Numbered from the stretch's first letter, positions 17,770 through 27,271 are shown. The stretch: DNA of 64,000 bases from Pseudomonas fluorescens Q2-87 (GCF_000281895.1 NZ_CM001558.1:5398556-5462555), one strand, 5' to 3'. Notes: generated by a model not told the origin, from the sequence alone. Numbers and translations: made by a program.

Positions 17770-19746
17770 TCAGGCCTCCGCCAACGCCTTGATGCGTTGA
17801 TTTTCGATCCGCGCCACCTCTTCGGCAGGGACGTAGTAATCGATATCGTCATCGGCGCTGCGCCAGATGACGCCCGCGATGGTCGCGACCAGCCCCACGA
17901 TGGCCAGCCACCAGATATGCCAGACCAGGGCAAAGCACATGACCAGGCTGAACAGGCTGATGACCAGGCCCATGCTCGTGTTGCGCGGCATGTGGATGCT
18001 CTGGAAGTCGGCCTCGACGGCGGTCTTCTGGCCGCGCTCCTTCATGCCCCAGTAGGCATCGATGCCATCCACCACCGGTTGCTGGGCAAAGTTATAGAAC
18101 GGCGGCGGCGAGGCGGTCGACCACTCCAGCGTCCGGCCGTCTCCCCACGAGTCGCCCGTCACGTCGCGGTTCTGATGACGATGGCGGATGCTGAAGAAGA
18201 ACTGCAGGATCTGGCAGACGACGCCGCACAAGATGATGCCGACGCCGAGCAACTCCACTTCGAGCCAAGGCCGCCATTCTGGAACGTCGAAATGGTTCAG
18301 GCGCCGGGTCATGCCCATGAAGCCAAGGAAGTAGGACGGCATGAAGGCGAAGTAGAAGCCGGTGATCCAGCACCAGAACGCCGCCCGGCCCAGGCCGTCA
18401 TGCAGTTTGAAGCCGAAGGCTTTCGGGAACCAGTAGGTCAGGCCGCACAGGTAGCCGAACACGGCGCCGCCGATGATCACGTTATGGAAGTGGGCGATCA
18501 GGAACAGGCTGTTGTGCAGCAGGAAATCCGCGCCCGGCACCGCCAGCAACACGCCGGTCATGCCGCCGATGCTGAAGGTGACGATAAAGCCGACCGTCCA
18601 TAGCATCGGCGTTTCGAAGCGCACCCGCCCACGGTACATGGTGAACAGCCAGGTGAAGATTTTCACCCCGGTGGGCACGGCGATGATCATCGTCATGATG
18701 CCGAAGAACGCGTTGACGTTCGCCCCCGAGCCCATGGTGAAGAAGTGGTGCACCCAGACGATGAACGACAGGATGGTGATCACAATCGTCGCCCAGACCA
18801 GCGAGTGATAACCGAACAGGCGCTTGCGACTGAAGGTGGACGCCACCTCGGAGAAAACCCCGAACGCCGGCAGGATCAGGATGTACACCTCTGGATGGCC
18901 CCAGGCCCAGATGAGGTTGACGTACATCATCGGGTTGCCGCCCAGTTCGTTGGTGAAGAAGTGCATGTCCAGGTAGCGGTCGAGGCTGAGCATGAACAGC
19001 GTGGCGGTGAGGATCGGGAACGACGCGAGGATCAGCACCGACGTGCACAACACCGTCCAGGTGAACACCGGCATGCGGAACAGGGTCATGCCCGGGGTGC
19101 GCATTTTCAGGATGGTGACGAAGAAATTCACCCCCGTCAGCAAGGTGCCCACCCCTGATATCTGCAGTGACCATATGTAGTAATCCACCCCCACCCCGGG
19201 GCTATAGGACAATCCCGATAACGGCGGATAAGCGACCCAGCCGGTGCGGGCAAATTCACCGATCGCCAGGGAGACGTTGACCAGCATCGCACCGGCCACG
19301 AACAACCAGAAACTCAAGGCATTGAGGAACGGAAACGCCACGTCCCGCGCTCCGATCTGCAACGGCACGACGATGTTCATCAGCCCCACCACCAATGGCA
19401 TCGCCATGAAAAAAATCATGATCACGCCGTGGGCGGTGAAGATCTGGTCGTAGTGTTCCGGTGGCAGATAACCGGCCGAACCGTCGGAGGCCATGGCCTG
19501 TTGGGTGCGCATCATGATCGCGTCGGAGAAGCCGCGCAGCAGCATCACCAGGGCGACGACGATGTACATCACGCCGATGCGCTTGTGATCCACCGAGGTA
19601 AACCACTCAGTCCACAGATAGGTCCACTTGCGGTAGTACGTAACGGCGCCGATGCCGGCCAGGGCGATCAACATCACGACCGCCAGGGTCCACATGATGA
19701 TCGGCTCATCCGTCGGGATTGCCTCGAGGCTCAGTTTCCCAAACAT
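17770..19746 (-). CDS. cyoB: Cytochrome bo3 quinol oxidase subunit I
   Basis: A 658-residue catalytic subunit of the proton-pumping quinol oxidase. Low-spin heme ligands are His106 (TAHGVIM) and a histidine in [12 protein letters not shown]. Cu(B) ligands are the His of WAWGHPEVY, with the crosslinking Tyr, and the His pair in WVHHFFTMG; the heme o ligand is the other His in AHFH. Spacing from the N-terminus to His106 matches E. coli CyoB exactly. Fifteen or so membrane spans. It sits between cyoA and cyoC with 3-bp gaps, so the operon is tightly coupled. Confidence 0.97.
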   Translation of the reverse strand: MFGKLSLEAIPTDEPIIMWTLAVVMLIALAGIGAVTYYRKWTYLWTEWFTSVDHKRIGVMYIVVALVMLLRGFSDAIMMRTQQAMASDGSAGYLPPEHYDQIFTAHGVIMIFFMAMPLVVGLMNIVVPLQIGARDVAFPFLNALSFWLFVAGAMLVNVSLAIGEFARTGWVAYPPLSGLSYSPGVGVDYYIWSLQISGVGTLLTGVNFFVTILKMRTPGMTLFRMPVFTWTVLCTSVLILASFPILTATLFMLSLDRYLDMHFFTNELGGNPMMYVNLIWAWGHPEVYILILPAFGVFSEVASTFSRKRLFGYHSLVWATIVITILSFIVWVHHFFTMGSGANVNAFFGIMTMIIAVPTGVKIFTWLFTMYRGRVRFETPMLWTVGFIVTFSIGGMTGVLLAVPGADFLLHNSLFLIAHFHNVIIGGAVFGYLCGLTYWFPKAFGFKLHDGLGRAAFWCWITGFYFAFMPSYFLGFMGMTRRLNHFDVPEWRPWLEVELLGVGIILCGVVCQILQFFFSIRHRHQNRDVTGDSWGDGRTLEWSTASPPPFYNFAQQPVVDGIDAYWGMKERGQKTAVEADFQSIHMPRNTSMGLVISLFSLVMCFALVWHIWWLAIVGLVATIAGVIWRSADDDIDYYVPAEEVARIENQRIKALAEA

Positions 19747-19749
19747 GTC

Positions 19750-20685
19750 CTACTCCTTGCTCACTTGCTGCCCAGTCCCGACGGATGATTCGATGCGCCC
19801 TTGCATGTGTTCCATGCGATGCTCGACTTCACGGGAACGGTTCATGCCTTCGTATTTATCGATGATGCTTTGGAACAAGTCCGGCTGGATCGAGGCGTAG
19901 TGCTCCACTGGATGATTGAACGTGGGCCGGGCGAGTCGGGCATAACTGTCTTTGTCCAGGCGTGCCTGGCCCGCCCGGACGCCTGCGACCCACTTGTCGA
20001 AACCGGCGGCATCGGTGGCCAGTGTTTTGAAATGCATGTCGGAAAAACCCGGGCCGTTGTAGTTGGCGGCGATACCCCGGTATTCCCCGGCCTCGTTGGC
20101 GATCAGGTGCAGCTGGGTCTGCATGCCGGCCATGGCGTAGATCTGCCCACCCAAGGCTGGAATGAAAAACGAGGTCATGGCGCCGTCGGAGGTCACCCGG
20201 AAGTTCACCGGCGTGTCCAGCGGCATGGCCAATTCATTGACCGACGCGATGCCGAGTTCCGGGTAGATGAACAGCCACTTCCAGTCCGTCGCGATGACTT
20301 GGACCACCAGCGGCTTGACGTCCGAATCCAGCGGCCGGTAGGGGTCCAAGGCGTGGGTGGATTTCCAGGTGACCACACCCAGTACGATGATGATCAACAG
20401 CGGGACACCCCAGACCACCGTTTCTATCTTGCGCGAATGCGCCCACTCCGGCGTGTAGCGGGCTTTCTCGTTGGAGGCTCGGTACTTCACCGAAAAGACC
20501 AGGGCCATGACGATCACTGGCACCACCACCAGCAGCATCAATAACGTCGACAGGATGATCAAATTGCGCTGGTCCAGGCCGACTTGTCCCTTGGGATTGA
20601 ATAACACCATGTCGCAACCACCCAGCAGCAATACTGCGGCGATCAGCAACGTCCTTGTCAGGTAATCAGGCAGTCTTGTACGCAT
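19750..20685 (-). CDS. cyoA: Cytochrome bo3 quinol oxidase subunit II (lipoprotein)
   Basis: A 311-residue subunit II. The N-terminus has a lipoprotein signal with lipobox LLGGC (Cys about residue 24), then two membrane spans (NLIILSTLLMLLVVVPVIVM and TVVWGVPLLIIIVLGVVTW) and a periplasmic cupredoxin domain. The Cu(A) ligands of cytochrome c oxidases are absent, as expected for a quinol oxidase. It is the first oxidase gene and follows a small DUF465 gene by 15 bp. Confidence 0.96.
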   Translation of the reverse strand: MRTRLPDYLTRTLLIAAVLLLGGCDMVLFNPKGQVGLDQRNLIILSTLLMLLVVVPVIVMALVFSVKYRASNEKARYTPEWAHSRKIETVVWGVPLLIIIVLGVVTWKSTHALDPYRPLDSDVKPLVVQVIATDWKWLFIYPELGIASVNELAMPLDTPVNFRVTSDGAMTSFFIPALGGQIYAMAGMQTQLHLIANEAGEYRGIAANYNGPGFSDMHFKTLATDAAGFDKWVAGVRAGQARLDKDSYARLARPTFNHPVEHYASIQPDLFQSIIDKYEGMNRSREVEHRMEHMQGRIESSVGTGQQVSKE

Positions 20686-20700
20686 GATCCGGCGCTTCGC

Positions 20701-20943
20701 TTATGGTTGGTTTTCAAGTTGCCGGGCAATCAGATCTTTGATCGCCAGTCGTTGCGCCTTGAGTTTGCGAATGTCGTCATCTTCGACGTTACCTGCCGAG
20801 ATCGACTCCGCCGCCAATACCTGGTTGTCCACATCCACGTATTGATCCAACAAGCGGTCGAGTTCCGGATCCTGTTGTCGACGCTCCTGAATGGCTTCTT
20901 TGCTGCAATTCAAATCCTGGTAAAGGTCGTGAGAAGCAGGCAT
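20701..20943 (-). CDS. DUF465 family small protein
   Basis: An 80-residue, charged, helical protein (MPASHDLYQDLNCSKEAIQE...). The pattern of acidic and Arg/Lys-rich helices, with LKAQRLAIKDLIA near the end, is typical of the DUF465/YdcH family, whose function is unknown. A good ribosome site (AAAGGAGAGCGTC) precedes ATG 20943. It ends 15 bp before cyoA, so it may be the promoter-proximal gene of the oxidase operon. Confidence 0.8.
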   Translation of the reverse strand: MPASHDLYQDLNCSKEAIQERRQQDPELDRLLDQYVDVDNQVLAAESISAGNVEDDDIRKLKAQRLAIKDLIARQLENQP

Positions 20944-21050
20944 GACGCTCTCCTTTAAGAAGGAATGATGGGTCCACGATTTTTTAGAATTACGCCCTTG
21001 CCCTTAGTTGAGAGAAACATCCGGATACGGTGACGAACGGCACTGCGCCC

Positions 21051-21074
21051 AAAAAAAGCCCACTTAACGTGGGC
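21051..21074 (-). terminator. Intrinsic terminator of the MBL-fold hydrolase gene
   Basis: Perfect stem GCCCAC/GTGGGC (21058-21063 with 21069-21074), 5-base loop, followed on the minus strand by seven T (21057 down to 21051). It lies 30 bp past the stop of the minus-strand gene ending at 21104. Confidence 0.85.
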
Positions 21075-21103
21075 AAAAGGGAAGTCTTGGACGCAAGGTT
21101 GGA

Positions 21104-21991
21104 TCAGCTTGACTGCCTGCCGGCGGCAGAAGGCATGACGGTGGAGTCGGCGCGCACCGTGGGAGCCTGGGCCACGGCCCGCTCCCATTCCCTGGCATCG
21201 TGGCTACAGAAAACCTGCACCTTGCGCTCGTGCGCCAATGCCAGTTCACGCAAGCGACTCTGGTTAAGCACGCGAGCCGAGCGGTCGGTGTCCATCATGA
21301 ACTGATAGAAGCGCATCCCCGGCGGGCAATGGCGTTCGAGTTGATGGACTTCATCGTGGAAGAAGTACGCATCGCCGGCGTGGAGCATCCAGCCGTCGGT
21401 GGTACGCAGGGCAATGCCGGCGTGACCGGCGGTGTGGCCCTGCAACGGCACCAGGAAAATATCTTCTTCCTCGGCCCCCACCAGGGCACGCACCGAATCG
21501 AAGCCGAACCAGGTGTCGCCCTCGGTGGCATAGAACTCCCAGTTATCCACGCCCTGCCACTGACGCGCCTGGAACCGCCGACGCCCAATCCAACTGCTGG
21601 CGTCGCGCGCGGCGGCCATTTCATCGCGCATGACATGTACCCGTGCCTGGGGAAAATCCTGCAGCCCGCCGGCGTGATCGAAGTCCAGATGAGTGAGCAG
21701 GATGTGCCGCACATCATGGGCGTCGAAACCCAGGCGACGTATCTGATCCAGCGCGGTGAGGCGATGCTCGAACTTGATGTTGTTGAACACCCGGAAGAAT
21801 CGACTCAGCCGCTCAGGGGTCTGGATATCCCGTTGGCCGAAACCGGTGTCCACCAGGATCAAGCCGTTGGTATCGGTTTCAATCAGCAGGCAATGACACA
21901 CCAGGCAGGCCGTCAGCCCCCGGCTGTAACCATCGAACAACGCCCCGCCCACCGGGCACATGCAACCGCAGTTCAGATGGTGGACGCGCAT
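21104..21991 (-). CDS. MBL-fold hydrolase, N-acyl homoserine lactonase family
   Basis: A 295-residue metallo-beta-lactamase-fold protein. The start MRVHHLNCGCMC at ATG 21991 is set by a perfect AGGAGG seven bases upstream, although the frame is open to 22138. The metal site is THLDFDHAGG (His101, Asp103, Asp105, His106), so the usual second His of HxHxDH is Asp. Further ligands are in HTAGHAG, HAGDAYF and SHDA. The family includes AHL lactonases that hydrolyse quorum signals, but many members have other substrates. It is monocistronic with its own terminator. Fold certain, lactonase activity uncertain. Confidence 0.8.
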   Translation of the reverse strand: MRVHHLNCGCMCPVGGALFDGYSRGLTACLVCHCLLIETDTNGLILVDTGFGQRDIQTPERLSRFFRVFNNIKFEHRLTALDQIRRLGFDAHDVRHILLTHLDFDHAGGLQDFPQARVHVMRDEMAAARDASSWIGRRRFQARQWQGVDNWEFYATEGDTWFGFDSVRALVGAEEEDIFLVPLQGHTAGHAGIALRTTDGWMLHAGDAYFFHDEVHQLERHCPPGMRFYQFMMDTDRSARVLNQSRLRELALAHERKVQVFCSHDAREWERAVAQAPTVRADSTVMPSAAGRQSS

Positions 21992-22104
21992 GGGTGGCCT
22001 CCTTTCGCGGGCGAGCATTTGTTTCGGTTTGTTGATCGACTCTTTGAAATCGACTGGGAGGCACCGGGGGAATTCCGCAAAGGCGACGGGCGGCGAGGCA
22101 CTGG

Positions 22105-22225
22105 TGTGGCGGGGAGCTTGCACCCGCTGGGGCGCCAAGCGCCCCTCTGAACCAGGCGCTGCGGTGTGTCAGTTAGACATATGGGGCTGCTGCGCAGCCC
22201 ATCGGGGATAAATCCCCTCACCACA
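22105..22225. repeat. Diverged REP doublet, second family
   Basis: Left arm TGTGGCGGGGAGCTTGCACC and right arm GGATAAATCCCCTCACCACA are degenerate forms of the GGCGAGGGAGCTTGCTCCCG family. The inner part (CGCTGCGGTGTGTCAGTTA and GGGGCTGCTGCGCAGCCCA) matches the copy at 15055-15189. Confidence 0.75.
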
Positions 22226-22237
22226 AAAGAGCAGCGG

Positions 22238-23395
22238 TCAGTCGAGGATCAGGTGCGGCAGGAACCGGCTTGAATCTTTGGTGATCAGGCTGTTGTCTTC
22301 CCGCACGCCGATGCCGGCGGCTTGGTCGCCGATGACCCACGAACCGATCAGCGTGTAGCTGTCGTCAAAGCGGGGCAATGGGGCGAATTCCTGAAGGATG
22401 AAAGGCGCGTCGGTGTAGGGGCCGTCTTCTTTTACGATCAGGCCGTCAGCGGTCTGGAGCTCGATGTTGGCGCCCTCGCGCGAAAAGAACGGCTTGCGCA
22501 CCCAGCCCTTGGGCACGGCCTTGCCCGGGTCAGTGTCCAGGTGAGCGGCGAGCAGGTTCGGGTGGCCTTTGTTGAATTCCCACAGCAGCGGCAGGATGCC
22601 TTTGTTGGAGATGATCGACTTCCAGGCCGGCTCGAAAAACTGCGTGTCGCTCTGGGCAATCGCTGCGCCAAAAGGCTCATGGAAGATGAACTCCCAGGCA
22701 TGCAATTTGAACAGGTGAGGAATCCAGCGCTCCTCCAGATCAACGAAACGCCCATCGCTATTGAGGCCAATGTCTTCGACATCGATGTGCCGCGACTCGA
22801 TGCCGACTTTTTCCGCGATCAGGCGCAAGTAGTCCGTGGTGCCCTTGTCTTCCACCGAGCCTTTCATCGAGGCGAAATAGAACGGTTCTTTGAGCTGCAA
22901 CTGGGCAAAGGCCTGGTGCAGCTTGGTGTCGATGCTGTTGAACTGGTCGGCGTGGGCCGGCAACAAACCGCGCTCGATGCATTGTTCCAACCAGCCCCAC
23001 TGGAACGCCGCCGCCTCGTAGAGGCTGGTCGGCGTGTCGTAGTTGAGCTCCAACAGCTTGGCGGGACCCGTGCCGTTGTAGGAGAAATCCATGCGCCCGT
23101 ACAGATGCGGATGGCCTTCGAGCCATGAGGTACGCACCAGATCGAAGAACGGCGCGGGGATGCTCAGGCGCTCCAGCAACTCTTCGCTCTGGACCACCCG
23201 GGCCACCAGGTCCATGCACATCTCGTGGATCTCGGTGGTCGGGTCTTCCAGGTCGTCCTCGATCTGCCTGAGGGTGAATTGGTAGTACGCGCTTTCGTCC
23301 CAATAGGGTTCGTCGTCGATGGTGTGGAACAAAAAGCCGAGTTGCTCGGCCGTCTGTTTCCAGTCATGACGTTCTGCGCAATGGATCTTCTTCAT
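22238..23395 (-). CDS. yjfC: Glutathionylspermidine synthase-like ATP-grasp protein (YjfC/YgiC family)
   Basis: A 385-residue protein homologous to the C-terminal ATP-grasp synthetase domain of glutathionylspermidine synthase. Supporting stretches include LELNYDTPTSLYEA, FEPAWKSIISNKGILPLLW, RKPFFSREG and the C-terminal LIGSWVIGDQAAGIGVRED. It would form an amide bond at the cost of ATP; the substrate is unknown and it lacks the amidase domain. It is the last gene of a yjfI-yjfC-like operon, 12 bp after yjfM. Confidence 0.88.
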   Translation of the reverse strand: MKKIHCAERHDWKQTAEQLGFLFHTIDDEPYWDESAYYQFTLRQIEDDLEDPTTEIHEMCMDLVARVVQSEELLERLSIPAPFFDLVRTSWLEGHPHLYGRMDFSYNGTGPAKLLELNYDTPTSLYEAAAFQWGWLEQCIERGLLPAHADQFNSIDTKLHQAFAQLQLKEPFYFASMKGSVEDKGTTDYLRLIAEKVGIESRHIDVEDIGLNSDGRFVDLEERWIPHLFKLHAWEFIFHEPFGAAIAQSDTQFFEPAWKSIISNKGILPLLWEFNKGHPNLLAAHLDTDPGKAVPKGWVRKPFFSREGANIELQTADGLIVKEDGPYTDAPFILQEFAPLPRFDDSYTLIGSWVIGDQAAGIGVREDNSLITKDSSRFLPHLILD

Positions 23396-23407
23396 GGCCC
23401 TGGTTCC

Positions 23408-24109
23408 TCAGCCGCCGGAGCTGCTCGAACCGCCCCAACCGCTGCGGGCGCTGGACTTGCTGCCGAAGCCACCGCGAGACGTGGAGGAAGCGACGGACAT
23501 CGGCTTGCTGGTCTTGATGGAGTCGGTGTAGCTGCCGTAGCGCGCCTGGTTGGACTTGGTAAAGGTCGACCCCTTGGATACCCGCTGGCTCAGCGTCGAG
23601 GAGCCATAGTCACCGCGATCATCGCGATAGCGGTAGACCGGTTCGGAGTAATAGCTGTTGCGGTTGCCGCTGAGCATGTTGCCGATCAGCATGCCCGTCA
23701 GCAGGTTACCGAAACCTGAACCCCCCACGTTCGCTTCCGACGCCGGCAATTGCGCCCTGGCGGCGTCCACCTGGGATTGGGTGACCTCGCCATCGGCGCT
23801 CAGCTCGAAACCACCCAGCTTGGGGATGAACTTGCCGGCCGAGTCCTGCTGGCACCAATCAGCGACGAAGTCGGCATCGCAATCGGCCTGATTGTCGTAC
23901 ACCGGTGCAATGCGGCGATGCTCAGTCATGGCGGTCATGTAGGCGTCGGCACAAATGTCCACCGGCAGCTTTTCATCGACACATTGCTGGACAGACTGGA
24001 AGTTGTATTTCTTCTGCAGCTTGTAGGTTTTTTCCGTTGGCCCGCAGCCGGATATCACCAGGGCGACCGACGCGGCCAGCGAAAGCTGGACGTACTTGCT
24101 TCGTTTCAT
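23408..24109 (-). CDS. yjfM: DUF1190 lipoprotein (YjfM-like)
   Basis: A 233-residue lipoprotein with signal peptide and lipobox VISGC (Cys about residue 22). The mature part has paired cysteines (CVDEKLPVDIC, CDADFVADWC) and a Gly-rich hydrophobic patch (GFGNLLTGMLIGNMLSG). It ends in a Ser/Gly-rich tail (SGWGGSSSSGG). This is the layout of DUF1190 proteins. It is 19 bp downstream of the DUF350 gene and 12 bp before yjfC. Function unknown. Confidence 0.85.
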   Translation of the reverse strand: MKRSKYVQLSLAASVALVISGCGPTEKTYKLQKKYNFQSVQQCVDEKLPVDICADAYMTAMTEHRRIAPVYDNQADCDADFVADWCQQDSAGKFIPKLGGFELSADGEVTQSQVDAARAQLPASEANVGGSGFGNLLTGMLIGNMLSGNRNSYYSEPVYRYRDDRGDYGSSTLSQRVSKGSTFTKSNQARYGSYTDSIKTSKPMSVASSTSRGGFGSKSSARSGWGGSSSSGG

Positions 24110-24128
24110 CGGGTTCTCCGTGGCGCAA

Positions 24129-24557
24129 TCAGTTGGAGGAAGGCGTCATGCACGCGGCGTTCAACATGCCGACGCTGATGGCCACGGCGGCGATATAGAT
24201 ACCCGCCGCAAGCTCGCCCTTGCGGATGCGTTCGGAAGCGCCCTTGAGCACCAGGCTGGTGACCAGGAATGCCAACAATTGGACGAACGCGGCAATCACG
24301 GCCCAGACGATGAAATCCAGCATGTTGACCGAGTAGGCAATCACGTTGCTGGCCGGGATGGCGAAACCGATGATCGCGCCGCCCAGGGCCACAGCTGCGG
24401 CAACGTTGCCCGAACGGATCAGTTCAAACTCCTTGTGCGGGGTGATGCGCGTATAGATGAACTGGAACAGCGCAAACAGCACGGCGGCGCCAAGGATGTA
24501 GAGAACGAAGCCGAGCACGGCGGCTTTGTTCAGGGAAATGGAAAGCGCTTCAAGCAT
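24129..24557 (-). CDS. yjfL: DUF350 inner-membrane protein (YjfL-like)
   Basis: A 142-residue protein with four hydrophobic spans arranged as two DUF350 repeats. The conserved NVAAAVALGGAIIGFAIPAS lies in the middle. Found next to PspA-like and ATP-grasp genes in many proteobacteria. Its role is unknown; membrane location is clear. Confidence 0.88.
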   Translation of the reverse strand: MLEALSISLNKAAVLGFVLYILGAAVLFALFQFIYTRITPHKEFELIRSGNVAAAVALGGAIIGFAIPASNVIAYSVNMLDFIVWAVIAAFVQLLAFLVTSLVLKGASERIRKGELAAGIYIAAVAISVGMLNAACMTPSSN

Positions 24558-24570
24558 GACTTCTTCCTTT

Positions 24571-25245
24571 TTAAATGACGTTCAAATCGGTGGTGTACAG
24601 CGAAATGCCCAACGAAGTACTCAGGCTGACGCTGCCTTCGGCGTCTTCTTCGACCGAGAACAACAAGAACTCCCGGCGATCCGTCAGTCCGGTGTCGCGG
24701 GCATACAACATCGAGCGATGCTCGATGCTGTAGGACTCGTCCGGATTAGTCAGGCTTTCGCTCAACCCCACCAGTTCTGTCTGGCCAGGTTCGGTACCCC
24801 ATTCGCGGGTGTATTCGACGCCGTTGTGGGTGTAGGTCGGCAGGCCGATCAAGCTGTCGGGGCCGGCCAGGCGACGCAGCTCCGCCTCGCTGTTGAGGGT
24901 GACGTAACTGAGGTAATTGAACAGGATCACCGACTCGACCTGCCCGGCGACGGCGCCGCTGGTGTGCACTTGCAGCCAGTAGTCCTCGTCGTTCATGTAG
25001 CAGCGGGTCAGCCAGTTCGACTGCCCGAGGTCGACGATGCCCAGGCTCCAGATTTCCTGGGCTCCCGGGATGATTACGGCGCTATTACCGTCGAGCAACA
25101 ACTTCAACGTGGTATCGAACACCACGCCTTTGCCTGAGGCCAGGCCCAGCGGACCTTCGGCTGGCAGGTTTGCGCCGGCCGTCCGGTTGGAAGAGTTGTT
25201 CGCGTTCGGGGCCTCGAGCCCCATCAACTGTTTAAACCACCCCAT
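24571..25245 (-). CDS. yjfK: DUF2491 family protein (YjfK-like)
   Basis: A 224-residue soluble protein starting MGWFKQLMGLEAPNA at ATG 25245, with the ribosome site AAGGAAA upstream; the frame is open further, inside the channel gene. Its start overlaps the channel's 3' end by 14 bp. The sequence matches DUF2491 (for example VHTSGAVAGQVESVILFNYL and REFLLFSVEEDAEG). Function unknown; position in the operon is conserved. Confidence 0.85.
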   Translation of the reverse strand: MGWFKQLMGLEAPNANNSSNRTAGANLPAEGPLGLASGKGVVFDTTLKLLLDGNSAVIIPGAQEIWSLGIVDLGQSNWLTRCYMNDEDYWLQVHTSGAVAGQVESVILFNYLSYVTLNSEAELRRLAGPDSLIGLPTYTHNGVEYTREWGTEPGQTELVGLSESLTNPDESYSIEHRSMLYARDTGLTDRREFLLFSVEEDAEGSVSLSTSLGISLYTTDLNVI

Positions 25246-26266
25246 GGGAAATTTCCTTGAGACGCGTGGAGGCGATGTAAAAGAGTTCGCCACCCTCGAC
25301 GCGCGTGGCGCCGGGCGGATTGATCGAAGGTTGTCGGGCGCCTTTGGCGCGGTAGCCGATCAGCGTAGCGTTATGCTGTTCTTTCATCCGGGCGTACAGC
25401 TCGCCGAACGTTGCCTCAAAAGCCTCGGGCAGTTTCATCAAGTACTGGGTCGCGCCTTGGCCGACGCACAGCAATTCATTGATGACCACTGACGAACCCG
25501 GGTCTTGGGAAGAACGCACCAGCATTTCAATGGCCATGCTCGACGTGCATTCCAGGCTTGGCGCATAGGCGCTGGCGAGTGCGGCGATTTCGCTGTCGTT
25601 GAAGTGGGCGACCACATGCCCGGCCGGCCCCAGTTGATTGACCGCCAGCACGGTGGCCAGGGTCAAGTCGTCGGAGTGGGTTCGCACCAGCACGCGCTCG
25701 GCGCCCGGCACGCCGGCGCGCTGCAACAGGGCGACGGAGGACAGGCTGTCGCCCTTGATGAACGATGCCTTGCCGGGCATGGGGTTTTCTTCGAGGTCGC
25801 AATCGCAGATGACGATCAGGTTGTCGTTGGACGTTTCGTCCTGAAGCAACAACTCGATGACCCGCTCGCTCGAAGTATCTTCCCAGCCGATGAGGACGGT
25901 GTGGCCGGTCTGGCCGGTGAAATCGCCTTTGCCCTTCATGCCTTTTCTCCATACATCGATGACGCTGCTGGTGGTTTTACCGATGGCTGCCGTCAGCAGC
26001 GCAATACCCCCGAGCATGACCCAGGTCGCCACGAACACCCGTCCCGCCGCTGTCTGTGGCGCGAGATCGCCATAGCCGACGGTGAGTGTGGTGGTGAGAT
26101 AGAAGTAGATAAACGTGGCGGCGGCGATGAGGTGTTGCTCGCCCAGCAGCACCAGCCCGATCCAGGCCGTGGAGAGGTGAACGCCCAGCGCCATGACCAG
26201 CCCCACCCAACCGAACCGATGGAAGAACGACGATGCGTAGGTGCGCAACAAAAGAAAGATCGACAT
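25232..26266 (-). CDS. Potassium-channel-like protein with RCK (TrkA-N) domain
   Basis: A 344-residue protein. The N-terminus has two membrane spans around a pore loop with the selectivity filter TVGYGD (residues 62-67). From about residue 115 a Rossmann-type RCK domain follows (TGHTVLIGWEDTSSERVIEL), with an acidic CDCDLEE segment that would end the second strand. The architecture is that of MthK-like K+ channels gated by a ligand. It lies inside the yjf-like operon, between the PspA-like and DUF2491 genes, where the E. coli operon has, as I recall, no channel. K+ selectivity follows from the filter; the gating ligand is unknown. Confidence 0.85.
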   Translation of the reverse strand: MSIFLLLRTYASSFFHRFGWVGLVMALGVHLSTAWIGLVLLGEQHLIAAATFIYFYLTTTLTVGYGDLAPQTAAGRVFVATWVMLGGIALLTAAIGKTTSSVIDVWRKGMKGKGDFTGQTGHTVLIGWEDTSSERVIELLLQDETSNDNLIVICDCDLEENPMPGKASFIKGDSLSSVALLQRAGVPGAERVLVRTHSDDLTLATVLAVNQLGPAGHVVAHFNDSEIAALASAYAPSLECTSSMAIEMLVRSSQDPGSSVVINELLCVGQGATQYLMKLPEAFEATFGELYARMKEQHNATLIGYRAKGARQPSINPPGATRVEGGELFYIASTRLKEISHGVV

Positions 26267-26420
26267 TCGTCCCTGACTCCGTGGGGCTTTGTTCCTGGGC
26301 GGGATACACGCTCTGCTGCCTGCTTGCTCGAGCGTAGTGGCCGGACAGCATTAAACCTGCTGCGGGGCTTGGATAGAAGTACCTGCACCGCAATTAAATT
26401 CGTCGGGCGGCGGACACTGA

Positions 26421-26512
26421 TGTGGCGAGGGAGCTTGCTCCCGCTGGGGCGCGAAGCGGCCCCCATAAATGGGACTGCTGCGCAGTCCAGCGGGAGCAAG
26501 CTCCCTTCCACA
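26421..26512. repeat. REP doublet, second family
   Basis: TGTGGCGAGGGAGCTTGCTC and its inverse CGGGAGCAAGCTCCCTTCCA enclose GGGGCGCGAAGCGGCCCC. It fills part of the 284-bp gap between the PspA-like gene and the channel, inside the presumed operon. Confidence 0.88.
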
Positions 26513-26550
26513 GGTCTTGTGTTCGGCCTGCCCTGATCAGCTCAACCAGC

Positions 26551-27249
26551 TCATTCAGCCGATTTTTTCTTCAGGCGCTCCAGGATCGCATTGGCACTGC
26601 CTTCGTTCGGCGTGATGCCGGCGTCGCGCAGCTTGCGCTCAAGATCAGAGCCGGTCGAAGCTTCGGCCAGCTCGTCCTGGGCTTGCAGTTCTGCCGCGCG
26701 CTGTTGCTGCTTGGCCTGCAAGCGGTTGAGCGTACCGACAGCGGTTTCCAGCTTGCCATTGGCGCCGCCGCTGGCGATCGAGGCACTGACCTGGGCTTTC
26801 TGCACGCTCTCACGGGCCTTGGCCATGTCCACCTGCTGGCGCAGGCTTTTGATGCGGCTTTCGGCCTTGGTGATGTCCTTGCGCATGTTGTCAGCGTAAC
26901 CGCCGAACTCAGTCGCGTGCTTTTGCTCGGCATCGAGTTCATTGGTCAGGGTCGAAATGGCTTCGGCCACTTCCAGCGCCAGGTCTTCGCGGTTGGCCTG
27001 GATCGCGGCCAAGGCCTTGGCTTCCAGATCCTTGATCTTGGCGTTGTATTCGCCGACGCGATCGGTCGCCAGCTTGTGCTTGGCCATGATGGTGACCAGC
27101 TCGCGTTTGGCGTTGGCCAGCGCGCTGTCGGCGTCGCGGATTTCCTGGTCGAGGATGCGCAGGGCCTGTTGATCGACGATCGATTCGCCGACTTCGTTGG
27201 CACCGCCGCGCAGCGCGGTGAACAATTTGCTCCAGATGGACTGAGTCAT
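26551..27249 (-). CDS. yjfJ: PspA/IM30 family protein (YjfJ-like)
   Basis: A 232-residue, almost wholly alpha-helical coiled-coil protein (MTQSIWSKLFTALRGGANEV...). Long heptad-rich stretches cover residues 25-190. PspA/IM30 proteins are ESCRT-III-like and bind inner-membrane surfaces during envelope stress. This one lacks the strongly amphipathic N-terminus of classical PspA, as expected for YjfJ. It follows yjfI by 22 bp. Confidence 0.87.
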   Translation of the reverse strand: MTQSIWSKLFTALRGGANEVGESIVDQQALRILDQEIRDADSALANAKRELVTIMAKHKLATDRVGEYNAKIKDLEAKALAAIQANREDLALEVAEAISTLTNELDAEQKHATEFGGYADNMRKDITKAESRIKSLRQQVDMAKARESVQKAQVSASIASGGANGKLETAVGTLNRLQAKQQQRAAELQAQDELAEASTGSDLERKLRDAGITPNEGSANAILERLKKKSAE

Positions 27250-27271
27250 TGGATAGTTCCTGTTCGGCGAA

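Noticed and set aside
21992..22138. 49-residue N-terminal extension of the MBL-fold protein
   Set aside because: A perfect AGGAGG before ATG 21991 and the natural start MRVHHLNCG; the extension is partly repeat-derived.
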